Part shown: positions 1 to 5,638 of the stretch, piece after piece | How the letters are laid out: each line of letters opens with the position of its first letter | Position numbering within the stretch: position 1 is the first letter of the stretch | Assembly: GCA_030681145.1 (NCBI GenBank) | Contig: JAUXXK010000355.1 | Span: forward strand, 1-8,920 | Origin: Methanobacteriaceae archaeon | Lineage (GTDB): Archaea > Methanobacteriota > Methanobacteria > Methanobacteriales > Methanobacteriaceae | Direction: 5' to 3' | Length of the DNA: 8,920 nucleotides | Position numbers and translations under genes: made by a program | Notes under the pieces: generated by a model | What the model saw: the letters and a program-made list of their open reading frames with translations, nothing else | What the model was told of the DNA's origin: nothing | Database searches by the model: none

Positions 1-126
1 GTATCAAAAATAAGGGAATTTGGCCAGAACCAGTTTGGAGAATACGCAGGTTATACTCAACTTTATCTTTTTCATTATGCCCGAAAATCAGGGCTTCTGA
101 ACAAGCTAAAACCAGTCAAAAAATAA
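1..126 (+). CDS. 3' end of an unidentified protein gene (partial)
   Basis: Frame 1 is open from the window edge to TAA at 124-126 and gives 41 residues ending LLNKLKPVKK. The visible part is rich in aromatic residues (GEYAGYTQLYLFHYARK) and has a basic tail. It shows no clear membrane segment and no motif I recognise. The reading frame is inferred: it is the open frame to the window edge, and the AT-rich noncoding spacer starts just after its stop. The product cannot be named from this fragment. It could be the C-terminus of an enzyme or of a peripheral membrane protein. No strong poly-T terminator follows closely. Confidence 0.6.
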   Translation, partial: VSKIREFGQNQFGEYAGYTQLYLFHYARKSGLLNKLKPVKK

Positions 127-450
127 TCAGTTTGCAGGATAATATAAATGGTAAATTAATTTAAAATGGGAGGGATGAATTCTAATCCATTTGCGAGAAA
201 TATTATTCTAAAATAATCCAAATTCAATAACACCCTAAAGACACATATTATCACAACAATTACCAGAAAACTAAATTCTACCTTCTTTTTGATATTAATT
301 CAGAGACCCAATACTATTATTATATCGAATTAATTAAATAATTATATGATTTATCTAAATGGAAATAATTAATTTTTTATTTTCCTATTAGAATATAATA
401 TTTAGAAATGGCACTAGAAGTTGATTAATTATCTTATCCGAGGCAATAAG
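127..450. other. AT-rich intergenic spacer, no gene seen
   Basis: These 324 bases lie between the fragment at the left edge and the GAF gene. All frames are closed quickly. The longest start-to-stop run noticed is a mini-ORF at 166-216, which I do not support. The right half is very rich in TAAT/ATTA runs and holds an imperfect hairpin, GGAAATAA (361-368) against TTATTTTCC (377-385, one bulged base). The likely TATA element of the GAF gene follows this hairpin. I see no RNA gene, repeat array or mobile element. Confidence 0.6.
392..402 (+). promoter_or_regulatory. Probable TATA element of the GAF gene
   Basis: The sequence AATATAATATT fits the archaeal TATA box. Archaeal transcription usually starts about 25 bases downstream, which would put the start near 420-425. 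That leaves a leader of about 25-30 bases that includes the GAGG ribosome binding site at 440-443. Because the region is AT-rich, the call is tentative. Confidence 0.4.
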
Positions 451-1002
451 ATGAAAAAAAATCATAATTTAACCAAAGAAATAATAGCTCGGGATTTAAA
501 AAATTTAAATGATAAATTATTTCATATGTTGAATTATTCTTCTCTTAAGGAAATATCTGATTTGATTTTAGAAGAATCCACTCGTCTTACCTGTAGTAAG
601 TACTGTTATGTAGCATTTGTTGATCCAAAAAATGGGGATAGTGTAGGTATTTCATTCTCACATCTCACAACTGGCTGCCAATACTATGCTGATTTAGGGG
701 AAGCTCGTTTTAAAATCAGAAAAGATGGGACTTACGGGGGGCTTTTGGGTTATTCTTTAGATACTGGTGAGTCTTTTTTCACTCATGACCCTAAAAATCA
801 TCCTGTGGCGCATGGACTTCCTCCAGGACACGAACCTATAGAACAATTTCTATCTGTGGCAGTAAAACACGAAGGGGAGATCCTGGGCCAGATAGTACTG
901 GCCAACCCGGAAGAGAAATATGGTCCAGAAGACCTAGAGATAGCTGAAAAAATTGCTAATAGCTATGGATTAACCCTTAAAGAAATCATACATCAAAAAT
1001 AA
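451..1002 (+). CDS. Stand-alone GAF-domain protein
   Basis: This 183-residue protein has an N-terminal helix (about residues 7-45) and one GAF domain (about 30-180). Visible GAF features are a first strand YCYVAFVDPKNG (51-62), the block GLLGYSLDTGESFFTHDP (97-114), the segment HPVAHGLPPGH (117-127), a core strand FLSVAVKHEGEILGQIVLAN (133-152), and a final helix beginning EDLEIAEKIA (160-169). GAF domains bind small ligands or cofactors, or mediate dimerisation. This variant resembles the GAF modules of methanogen PAS/GAF sensor kinases, but no kinase, receiver or DNA-binding domain is attached. It has Cys48, Cys52 and Cys76, so thiol-based sensing or cofactor binding is possible but unproven. 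I chose ATG 451 because GAGG (440-443) lies 7 bases upstream. An in-frame TTG at 421 would start at about the predicted transcription start. The protein is probably cytoplasmic. Its partner is unknown. Confidence 0.85.
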   Translation: MKKNHNLTKEIIARDLKNLNDKLFHMLNYSSLKEISDLILEESTRLTCSKYCYVAFVDPKNGDSVGISFSHLTTGCQYYADLGEARFKIRKDGTYGGLLGYSLDTGESFFTHDPKNHPVAHGLPPGHEPIEQFLSVAVKHEGEILGQIVLANPEEKYGPEDLEIAEKIANSYGLTLKEIIHQK

Positions 1003-1006
1003 GATG

Positions 1007-1055
1007 TTTTTTAATAATTTAAAAATTTACTTTTTAATAATATATCTAATTTTTT
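1007..1055 (+). terminator. Poly-T terminator region after the GAF gene
   Basis: Three T tracts follow the GAF stop: 1007-1012 (six T), 1031-1035 (five T) and 1050-1055 (six T). They lie in AT-rich DNA with no stable hairpin, the usual archaeal intrinsic terminator pattern. They also protect the convergent downstream gene from antisense read-through. Confidence 0.55.
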
Positions 1056-1092
1056 CCTTAATTTAAATATATAATATGGGATGGTAAACATC

Positions 1093-1099
1093 AAAAAAA
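1093..1099 (-). terminator. T7 terminator of the AttH/CrtC-like gene
   Basis: On the minus strand a run of seven T lies 12 bases after the TAA stop at 1114-1112. It is a plausible archaeal oligo-T terminator and faces the GAF-gene terminator. Confidence 0.5.
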
Positions 1100-1111
1100 T
1101 GAATAATGAAT

Positions 1112-2785
1112 TTATCCCAAGAAATCCTCAGGCAGGCCCTGTTCTAGACATTTTTCCAGAACTTTCTTAATTTTCTTCTGATGGGGTGGCCATGTCATGT
1201 AAAGCAAACCCTTTAACTTTAACCATGATGATGGTTCTGGCGGTTCTACTAGTTTCCGCATTTCAGGGGTGTCAGGAATACCTGCCAAGTGGAAAATATT
1301 GGGATGAGCATCAGCATAATAAACTGACTCGGCAAATCCTTTACCTATTAGTTCTCCCTCTGTATTTTTGAGATATACTCCGCCCTCAGAATATTGAGCA
1401 CCACTGGCATTATATCCGGTCTGTCCTCCATCAACAATAGGTTCCATGGTGAAATGACGGATGTCATCTGGAACCATGTCTTGGAACTGGAATTCCCAGT
1501 GATCTGGGTACCATGTCTTGGTAACCAAATAATGCTCGGGATTGGAGGATTTTACACTTTTAACCCATTTATCGATTTTTAAAGTCCCTCTGGTGTTAAA
1601 AACATGGTTTTTGGCATCAATGTACTGTCCTTTTACATCTATAGTCATAATTCCGGGCGGTTCTGGACCTGTGAGCCAGTAAAATTCTAGATTTTTATCG
1701 CTGTGAGGTGCGTACATGGTCATTTCCCGGTCTGCATCGAATTGTGCCATGAACCAATCCCATCCTCTGGAATGTGATGTTTTATTTAAAACACTAGCGG
1801 CTCGGACTACCTTGCACCGTGAATTTCCTAATGGTTCTAGGCCATTTCCCCACTGATGATCGAACCAGAACTTACCATCATCCAATATTATTTCCTCTCC
1901 ATCCAGCTTTAAAAGACTACCTGCCTCCAATTGAAGGCTAGTGGCGGAATAATAAAGGGTTCCGATATCACAGCAGCAAGGAAGGCATCCTTTATTCCCT
2001 TGGAGTAGAAAATCTTTATTAGAATTAAATTTCAGATCAACTTCCATTTCCAAATCATTTTCATAACCTTGGTTTACTCCCCAGGCCTTTACTTGGAGGG
2101 GGAATAGATCATCCTTTTTTTCTGATATTATCTTGTTTTTTCCAGCTTCATAACAAAAAGGATGGGAGCTAAATTTTAATAGACCCGTGGTCCCGGAAAG
2201 TGCGAATGGTCTGCTCTGAATGTGTTTTTCACCTGCTCTAGCAACAGCCAGTTGCATCTCAAATATCTGATTTTCCCAGTCACTTAAACCGAAAATATGG
2301 GCCATCTCGGGAGGCAATAAAGAGTAGCGATAGAATGAAACCAGAATTCCATAGTCACGATTTTGAGTATCGCGGCAGTTCCCAACAAAAAAATGCCATC
2401 CGACTTGATATCCGAGCTGTGGAGCGAAATCACTGGGAAACTCAATGTTAGATTCTTCAGGAATTTTTTGATAGCCTCGGCTGCTGTCCATTCCCAAAAG
2501 ATGGTTTATGGCATAAGCTTGCATTGAAGTTAATGAAGAACAGTGTTTCAGAAGTTCTTTATACCTTTTCTGGTAGTTTGGGGTAAATGAATCTGGATTA
2601 TCAATTAAATCCTGTATTCTATGCTGCATTCTCTTACCAAAAGCATTAGGACTGTTTTTATCATCTAATAAACACTTTTTTATATCTTGAGGTATTTTTT
2701 CTTCCTGGAATTCTTTCATCCACAAGGCCAGAGCAACATTTTCCAGTGTTATATTATCCAGATCACTAAGTACATTTTTTTCCAT
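1112..2785 (-). CDS. AttH/CrtC-superfamily (lipocalin-like) protein
   Basis: This 557-residue protein matches the AttH / hydroxyneurosporene-synthase (CrtC) fold family, two tandem lipocalin-like beta-barrels. The family signatures appear in order. First is GWHFFVGNCRD (129-139), followed by DYGILVSFYRYSLLPPE (144-160), the counterpart of the family's WWY.TG...G..YGFQ..FFR. Next are KFWFDHQWGN (305-314), RGWDWFMAQFDADREMTMY (340-358) and the last-barrel strand EGGVYL (467-472) with GKGFAE (481-486). Known relatives are carotenoid 1,2-hydratases, fungal lipocalin-like Diels-Alderases and predicted secreted hydrolases, so the substrate cannot be inferred. Unusual points are no signal peptide, a helical N-terminal extension of about 110 residues, a charged C-terminal tail (about 520-557) and a cysteine cluster CLPCCCD (267-273). 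It should act in the cytoplasm. The ATG at 2785 follows GGGGA with a 6-base spacer. It is probably a single-gene transcript. Confidence 0.7.
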   Translation of the reverse strand: MEKNVLSDLDNITLENVALALWMKEFQEEKIPQDIKKCLLDDKNSPNAFGKRMQHRIQDLIDNPDSFTPNYQKRYKELLKHCSSLTSMQAYAINHLLGMDSSRGYQKIPEESNIEFPSDFAPQLGYQVGWHFFVGNCRDTQNRDYGILVSFYRYSLLPPEMAHIFGLSDWENQIFEMQLAVARAGEKHIQSRPFALSGTTGLLKFSSHPFCYEAGKNKIISEKKDDLFPLQVKAWGVNQGYENDLEMEVDLKFNSNKDFLLQGNKGCLPCCCDIGTLYYSATSLQLEAGSLLKLDGEEIILDDGKFWFDHQWGNGLEPLGNSRCKVVRAASVLNKTSHSRGWDWFMAQFDADREMTMYAPHSDKNLEFYWLTGPEPPGIMTIDVKGQYIDAKNHVFNTRGTLKIDKWVKSVKSSNPEHYLVTKTWYPDHWEFQFQDMVPDDIRHFTMEPIVDGGQTGYNASGAQYSEGGVYLKNTEGELIGKGFAESVYYADAHPNIFHLAGIPDTPEMRKLVEPPEPSSWLKLKGLLYMTWPPHQKKIKKVLEKCLEQGLPEDFLG

Positions 2786-2853
2786 TTTAAGTCCCCAAAG
2801 TCAAGATTTAAAGAATTAATCCTTAAATAAATAATAAATATTTGTTAGCACGG

Positions 2854-2868
2854 CATATAATTTTTTTT
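2854..2868 (-). promoter_or_regulatory. Probable BRE/TATA of the AttH/CrtC-like gene
   Basis: Read on the minus strand, a run of eight A (2868-2861) is directly followed by TTATATG (2860-2854). This looks like a purine-rich BRE followed by a TATA box. Transcription would start about 25 bases on, near 2830, giving a leader of roughly 45 bases with GGGGA at 2796-2792. An alternative TATA, ATATTTATTA, lies closer to the gene at about 2843-2832. Confidence 0.4.
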
Positions 2869-2884
2869 GCTATACTTGATAGCA
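2868..2884. promoter_or_regulatory. Operator-like palindrome beside the promoter
   Basis: TGCTAT-acttg-ATAGCA is a perfect 6+6 inverted repeat with a 5-base spacer. It abuts the upstream edge of the A-run and TATA element that probably drive the minus-strand AttH/CrtC-like gene. Size, symmetry and position suit a dimeric regulator, and a site upstream of the BRE would suit an activator. No regulator gene is adjacent. In such AT-rich DNA a chance palindrome is possible. Confidence 0.35.
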
Positions 2885-2975
2885 TATACTGATTTTAACA
2901 AAACTTTAAAATTAGAAAATAAATTACTTTCCTATACTATTCTTTAGTAGAAAAATAATAAAATAATTCCTATTG

Positions 2976-3020
2976 ATATGATTTTTATATTAAATGAAAA
3001 ATTATTAAAATTAATCATAT
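2976..3020. repeat. Inverted repeat ATATGATT / AATCATAT
   Basis: Two perfect 8-base arms (2976-2983 and 3013-3020) flank a 29-base AT-only or nearly AT-only loop. They lie in the gene-free stretch between the cyclophilin terminator and the AttH/CrtC-like promoter region. The arms are AT-rich and the predicted stem is weak. This could be a chance match, and no function is assigned. Otherwise the 291-base spacer holds only the promoter elements and T/A tracts listed separately. Confidence 0.3.
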
Positions 3021-3036
3021 AACTGGATTAATAAAC

Positions 3037-3073
3037 AAAAAAAAAACTTTTAGCAAAATAAAAAGAATAAAAA
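3037..3073 (-). terminator. Poly-T terminator of the cyclophilin gene
   Basis: On the minus strand the stop codon is followed at once by CCTTTTTATTCTTTTTATTTTG and then a run of ten T (3046-3037). This is the strongest oligo-T terminator in the window and should separate the cyclophilin transcript from the AttH/CrtC-like gene downstream on the same strand. Confidence 0.7.
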
Positions 3074-3076
3074 GGA

Positions 3077-3502
3077 TTATTCTTCAATAACCCTAACTTT
3101 ATTCATAACATCTTTTTCTTTAATATCATTAACTACTTCCATTCCTTTGGTTACTTTTCCAAATACGGTGTGGACCCCATCTAGATGTGGTTGTGGGGAG
3201 TGAGTTATGAAAAACTGGCTCCCACCAGTATCTTTGCCTGCATGAGCCATAGATAATGCACCTGTAACATGTTTGTTGGGGTTAATTTCACACTTTATAG
3301 TGTAACCTGGCCCTCCGGTACCGTTTCCTTTTGGACAGCCTCCTTGAATTACAAAATCCGGCAGTACTCTATGGAATGTGAGACCATCGTAAAATCCTTC
3401 ATTGGATAATTTTTCAAAATTACCCACTGTGAGGGGCGCATCTTCTTCAAATAAAACCAGTTCAATATTTCCTTTTTTAGTTTCAATAATAGCTTTTTTC
3501 AT
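3077..3502 (-). CDS. Cyclophilin-type peptidyl-prolyl isomerase
   Basis: This 141-residue protein is a single compact cyclophilin domain. It catalyses cis-trans isomerisation of Xaa-Pro bonds during protein folding and has no signal peptide, so it should act in the cytoplasm. Family motifs are clear: FHRVLPDFVIQGG (43-55), with the catalytic Arg45 and Gln53, then GTGGPGY (61-67), the SMAHAGKDTGGSQFFIT block (84-100) and HLDGVHTVFGKV (106-117). His106 stands where human cyclophilin A has Trp121, typical of prokaryotic forms with low cyclosporin affinity. The length matches the short archaeal and bacterial class. I chose ATG 3502 because GGTGAT is followed by ATT and then this ATG, the same site as in argD. 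The in-frame ATG at 3559 would add 19 residues unlike any cyclophilin start. The gene is divergent from argD. Confidence 0.95.
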   Translation of the reverse strand: MKKAIIETKKGNIELVLFEEDAPLTVGNFEKLSNEGFYDGLTFHRVLPDFVIQGGCPKGNGTGGPGYTIKCEINPNKHVTGALSMAHAGKDTGGSQFFITHSPQPHLDGVHTVFGKVTKGMEVVNDIKEKDVMNKVRVIEE

Positions 3503-3599
3503 AATATCACCATATTTTTGAATAAAACCATCTTTAATTCGCATCATTCTGCAAATCATGATAGTATTATCTGGAGCAAGTATTAGATCTAACTTCCAT

Positions 3600-3627
3600 A
3601 CTTATTATAAAAGTACTTATTAATAAG
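3600..3627. repeat. Direct repeat and 12-bp palindrome at the cyclophilin promoter
   Basis: ACTTATTA occurs at 3600-3607 and again at 3615-3622, 15 bases apart, on either side of the cyclophilin TATA. The second copy is part of a perfect 12-base palindrome, CTTATTAATAAG (3616-3627). An 8-base palindrome, AAGTACTT (3611-3618), overlaps it. The position, inside the divergent region between the cyclophilin gene and argD, would suit a regulator site. AT-rich composition raises the chance of coincidence. Confidence 0.4.
3603..3613 (-). promoter_or_regulatory. Probable TATA element of the cyclophilin gene
   Basis: The minus strand reads CTTTTATAATA, a good archaeal TATA box. A start about 25 bases on (near 3580) would give a leader of about 80 bases before ATG 3502. 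The 5' part of the unsupported N-terminal extension would then lie in that leader. The element sits between two copies of an 8-base direct repeat. Confidence 0.45.
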
Positions 3628-3798
3628 CGAAACCAATTAAACAATAATAAATTTTAATTATGGATTCTTATTGAATATGTCTACTGATGGGTTTTAAACG
3701 AGGGTAAATAATTCATTACTTCTATTTGACATGAGGATACCATTATTAATTAATTGTAGATGTAGTTTATTTGAGCATTTTTTACTATATCTTGGACA

Positions 3799-3804
3799 GG
3801 TGAT
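3799..3804 (+). promoter_or_regulatory. Ribosome binding site of argD
   Basis: GGTGAT lies three bases before ATG 3808. It is a near-complete match to the 3' end of archaeal 16S rRNA and fixes the argD start. The identical GGTGAT-ATT-ATG context starts the divergent cyclophilin gene. A TTTATTTG at 3766-3773 could be the argD TATA, giving a very short leader, but I am not confident in it. Confidence 0.7.
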
Positions 3805-3807
3805 ATT

Positions 3808-4983
3808 ATGAATACTCAGGAGATCATGGATTTAGATAAAAAATTTGTCATGCAAACTTACGGTCGCCAACCAATAGTTTTATCGCATGGAAAAGGAGCA
3901 GAAGTATGGGATATAGATGGAAAATCTTATTTAGACTGCTTTGCAGGAGTAGCAGTGAATAATGTGGGACATTCTCACCCTAAAGTAGCTTTAGCCATAT
4001 GTCATCAGGCTCAAAGAATGATACACTGTTCTAATGTATACTACAACTTGGAACAAGCGGAACTGGCCAAATTACTTACTCAGATATCTTCACATGATCG
4101 TGTATTTTTTGCAAACAGTGGTGCTGAGGCCAACGAAGGTGCCATAAAATTGGCTCGCAAATATTCAGGGAAAGGAGAGATAATTGCTACCCATAATTCG
4201 TTTCACGGGCGTACTTTGGCTACAGTAACTGCAACAGGTACAGATAAATACAAAGAACCATTTAAACCACTGCCATCTGGCTTCAAACACGTTCCATTTG
4301 GAGATATTTCGGCTATGGTTGAAGCCATAACTGAAAAAACAGCAGCTATAATCCTGGAACCTATTCAAGGAGAAGGAGGGGTTATTGTGCCTCCTGAAGG
4401 ATATTTAGGAGATGTACAGAATCTTTGCAGACAGAAAGATATTTTATTAATTCTAGATGAGGTACAGACAGGTTTTGGCCGTACTGGGGAAATGTTTGCA
4501 TCTACATCATTCAAAATTCAGCCTGACATAACCACTGTGGCAAAGGCAATGGGGGGTGGTTATCCTATGGGGGCCATACTGGCTAATGAGAAAGTTGCAG
4601 ACGCTTTTGAACCGGGTGACCATGGATCAACTTTTGGGGGAAATCCACTGGGTTGTACTGCTTCTAAAGCAGCTATAGAGGTCATTTTGGATGAAAAATT
4701 GACATACCAATCTAAAGTGCTAGGGGAATATTTCAAAAAAAGTCTTGAAGAAGTTGCCTCAAAATATGATATAGTAAAAGAGGTAAGGGGCATGGGATTA
4801 ATGATTGGTCTTGAACTTACTAAAAGCTGCACAGAAGTGGTTTCAGAAGCAAGAAAACAAGGAATTCTTATAAATTGCACTGCTGGGACGGTTATTAGAC
4901 TTTTACCTCCTTTGGTAATCAAAAAAGAGCAGTTGGATATAGTTGTACACGTTATGGACGAGGTTCTGGCCAAAATATCCTGA
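3808..4983 (+). CDS. argD: Acetylornithine aminotransferase (ArgD)
   Basis: This 391-residue fold-type I, class III PLP aminotransferase has the usual length for ArgD. It transfers the amino group of glutamate to N-acetylglutamate semialdehyde, making N2-acetylornithine for arginine in the cytoplasm. Visible motifs are NSGAEANEGAIKLAR (103-117), which contacts the PLP phosphate, SFHGRT (131-136), EPIQGEGGV (184-192), LILDEVQTGFGRTG (214-227) with the cofactor-binding Asp217, and TTVAKAMGGGYPMGA (242-256) with Lys246, the PLP-binding lysine. RGMGLMIGLEL (327-337) is the conserved C-terminal block. Related enzymes include ornithine, 4-aminobutyrate and succinyl-DAP aminotransferases. ArgD is the best choice by length and motif wording. 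Nearby lysine genes leave room for a second role on DAP intermediates. It converges on the NUDIX gene with a 20-base gap. Confidence 0.92.
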   Translation: MNTQEIMDLDKKFVMQTYGRQPIVLSHGKGAEVWDIDGKSYLDCFAGVAVNNVGHSHPKVALAICHQAQRMIHCSNVYYNLEQAELAKLLTQISSHDRVFFANSGAEANEGAIKLARKYSGKGEIIATHNSFHGRTLATVTATGTDKYKEPFKPLPSGFKHVPFGDISAMVEAITEKTAAIILEPIQGEGGVIVPPEGYLGDVQNLCRQKDILLILDEVQTGFGRTGEMFASTSFKIQPDITTVAKAMGGGYPMGAILANEKVADAFEPGDHGSTFGGNPLGCTASKAAIEVILDEKLTYQSKVLGEYFKKSLEEVASKYDIVKEVRGMGLMIGLELTKSCTEVVSEARKQGILINCTAGTVIRLLPPLVIKKEQLDIVVHVMDEVLAKIS

Positions 4984-4991
4984 TTTTTTTT
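4984..4991 (+). terminator. T8 terminator directly after argD
   Basis: Eight T follow the TGA stop of argD without any gap, and a second short T run lies at 4996-4999. This fits an archaeal oligo-T terminator squeezed into the 20-base gap before the convergent NUDIX gene. The minus strand has no equal T run here, so NUDIX transcripts may read into argD as antisense. Confidence 0.55.
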
Positions 4992-5003
4992 AAAATTTTA
5001 TAA

Positions 5004-5405
5004 TTAAATATCTTTTTCTTTAAGAAAACTTTCAAACCAGTTGGAAAGTTTAAATGACTTTATTTTTTCTAAAGAAACCCATTTATAGTCCGTATGTTCT
5101 TCACTAATTTTAATATCTCCAGAATCAACTTGTACTGTCATTATAATATGAACAGAATGAACATGGTCTAAATCCTGTTGAGCGATACCTACTGCCCTTT
5201 TAAGAGATATTTTAAGATTGGTTTCTTCCTTTATTTCTCTTATCATGGCGTCATCAAATGATTCGCCAGGTTCAACTTTTCCACCAGGAAGTTCCCAGCA
5301 TTCTGGATTACTGCGAGAATCTGGAGCACGCTTTAAAATAAGAATATTGTTATTATAATCTTTTATAATGGCCCTAACCACAAGCCCAAAGGGTCTATTT
5401 TTCAT
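5004..5405 (-). CDS. NUDIX hydrolase (MutT-like)
   Basis: This 133-residue single-domain protein carries the Nudix box at residues 42-64: Gly42, Glu48, then REIKEE (56-61) and Leu64. The box coordinates the divalent metal and supplies the catalytic glutamates. The only departure from the consensus is Asn63 in the usual Gly position. The core strand ILILKRA (21-27) and WELPGGKVEPGE (37-48) are typical of MutT/ADP-ribose type members. Such enzymes cleave nucleoside diphosphates linked to another moiety, often oxidised dNTPs or nucleotide sugars. The exact substrate cannot be read from the sequence. The start at 5405 is firm: AGGAGAT (5415-5409) precedes the ATG with good spacing. The gene is divergent from lysA and convergent with argD. 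A housecleaning role in the cytoplasm is inferred. Confidence 0.93.
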   Translation of the reverse strand: MKNRPFGLVVRAIIKDYNNNILILKRAPDSRSNPECWELPGGKVEPGESFDDAMIREIKEETNLKISLKRAVGIAQQDLDHVHSVHIIMTVQVDSGDIKISEEHTDYKWVSLEKIKSFKLSNWFESFLKEKDI

Positions 5406-5440
5406 TTTATCTCCTATTAAATACTTTTATAGATATAATA

Positions 5441-5448
5441 TTTATAAA
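5441..5448 (-). promoter_or_regulatory. Probable TATA element of the NUDIX gene
   Basis: TTTATAAA, itself palindromic, lies 36 bases upstream of the NUDIX start codon. A transcript starting about 25 bases on would have a leader of about 15 bases that just includes the AGGAGAT ribosome binding site. Confidence 0.5.
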
Positions 5449-5569
5449 TTACTGAATTCAGAAAATTTACATATTTTATGTTGCATCGGGAATCTAACAA
5501 ATATTTAACAATTTTATATCATTTTACGGGCCTATTTCAACGGAATAGCTGCAATAAACTTTTTTGTTT

Positions 5570-5587
5570 TTTATAAACTATAAATAG
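5570..5587 (+). promoter_or_regulatory. Probable lysA promoter (tandem TATA-like elements)
   Basis: TTTATAAA (5570-5577) runs directly into CTATAAATAG (5578-5587), and both fit the archaeal TATA consensus. Transcription would begin near 5600-5610. The leader of about 30-40 bases includes GGGGAGGAT (5625-5633), a strong ribosome binding site five bases before ATG 5639. Between this element and the NUDIX promoter I see no gene and no known riboswitch. Confidence 0.5.
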
Positions 5588-5638
5588 TAAGATTGATAAA
5601 TTTTTAATATTAACTTATTTTCATGGGGAGGATTATTC

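Noticed and set aside
166..216. Mini-ORF with ATG 166 or 175 near a GGGAGG
   Set aside because: It has at most 16 codons, the purine run is directly next to or inside the start codons, and it has no recognisable product.
421..450. TTG start extending the GAF protein by 10 residues
   Set aside because: The TTG would lie at about the predicted transcription start with no ribosome binding site. ATG 451 has GAGG seven bases upstream and begins a typical lysine-rich N-terminus.
1186..1582. Two plus-strand ORFs of about 60 codons, one with a hydrophobic, signal-like start
   Set aside because: Both lie antisense within the AttH/CrtC-like gene, whose protein shows family motifs over the same bases. 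They have no convincing ribosome binding sites.
3503..3559. 19-residue N-terminal extension of the cyclophilin
   Set aside because: The family domain begins at the Met coded at 3502, which has an ideal GGTGAT site. The extension matches no cyclophilin N-terminus and no signal peptide.
3731..3811. 26-codon ORF whose TGA overlaps the argD ATG (ATGA), a possible leader peptide
   Set aside because: It has no ribosome binding site, contains the probable argD TATA region, and is not enriched in arginine codons beyond two. The overlap is probably chance.
5449..5638. Lysine riboswitch or other leader RNA before lysA
   Set aside because: The region is short and AT-rich with no set of conserved GC-containing stems. 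The likely TATA leaves only a 30-40 base leader.
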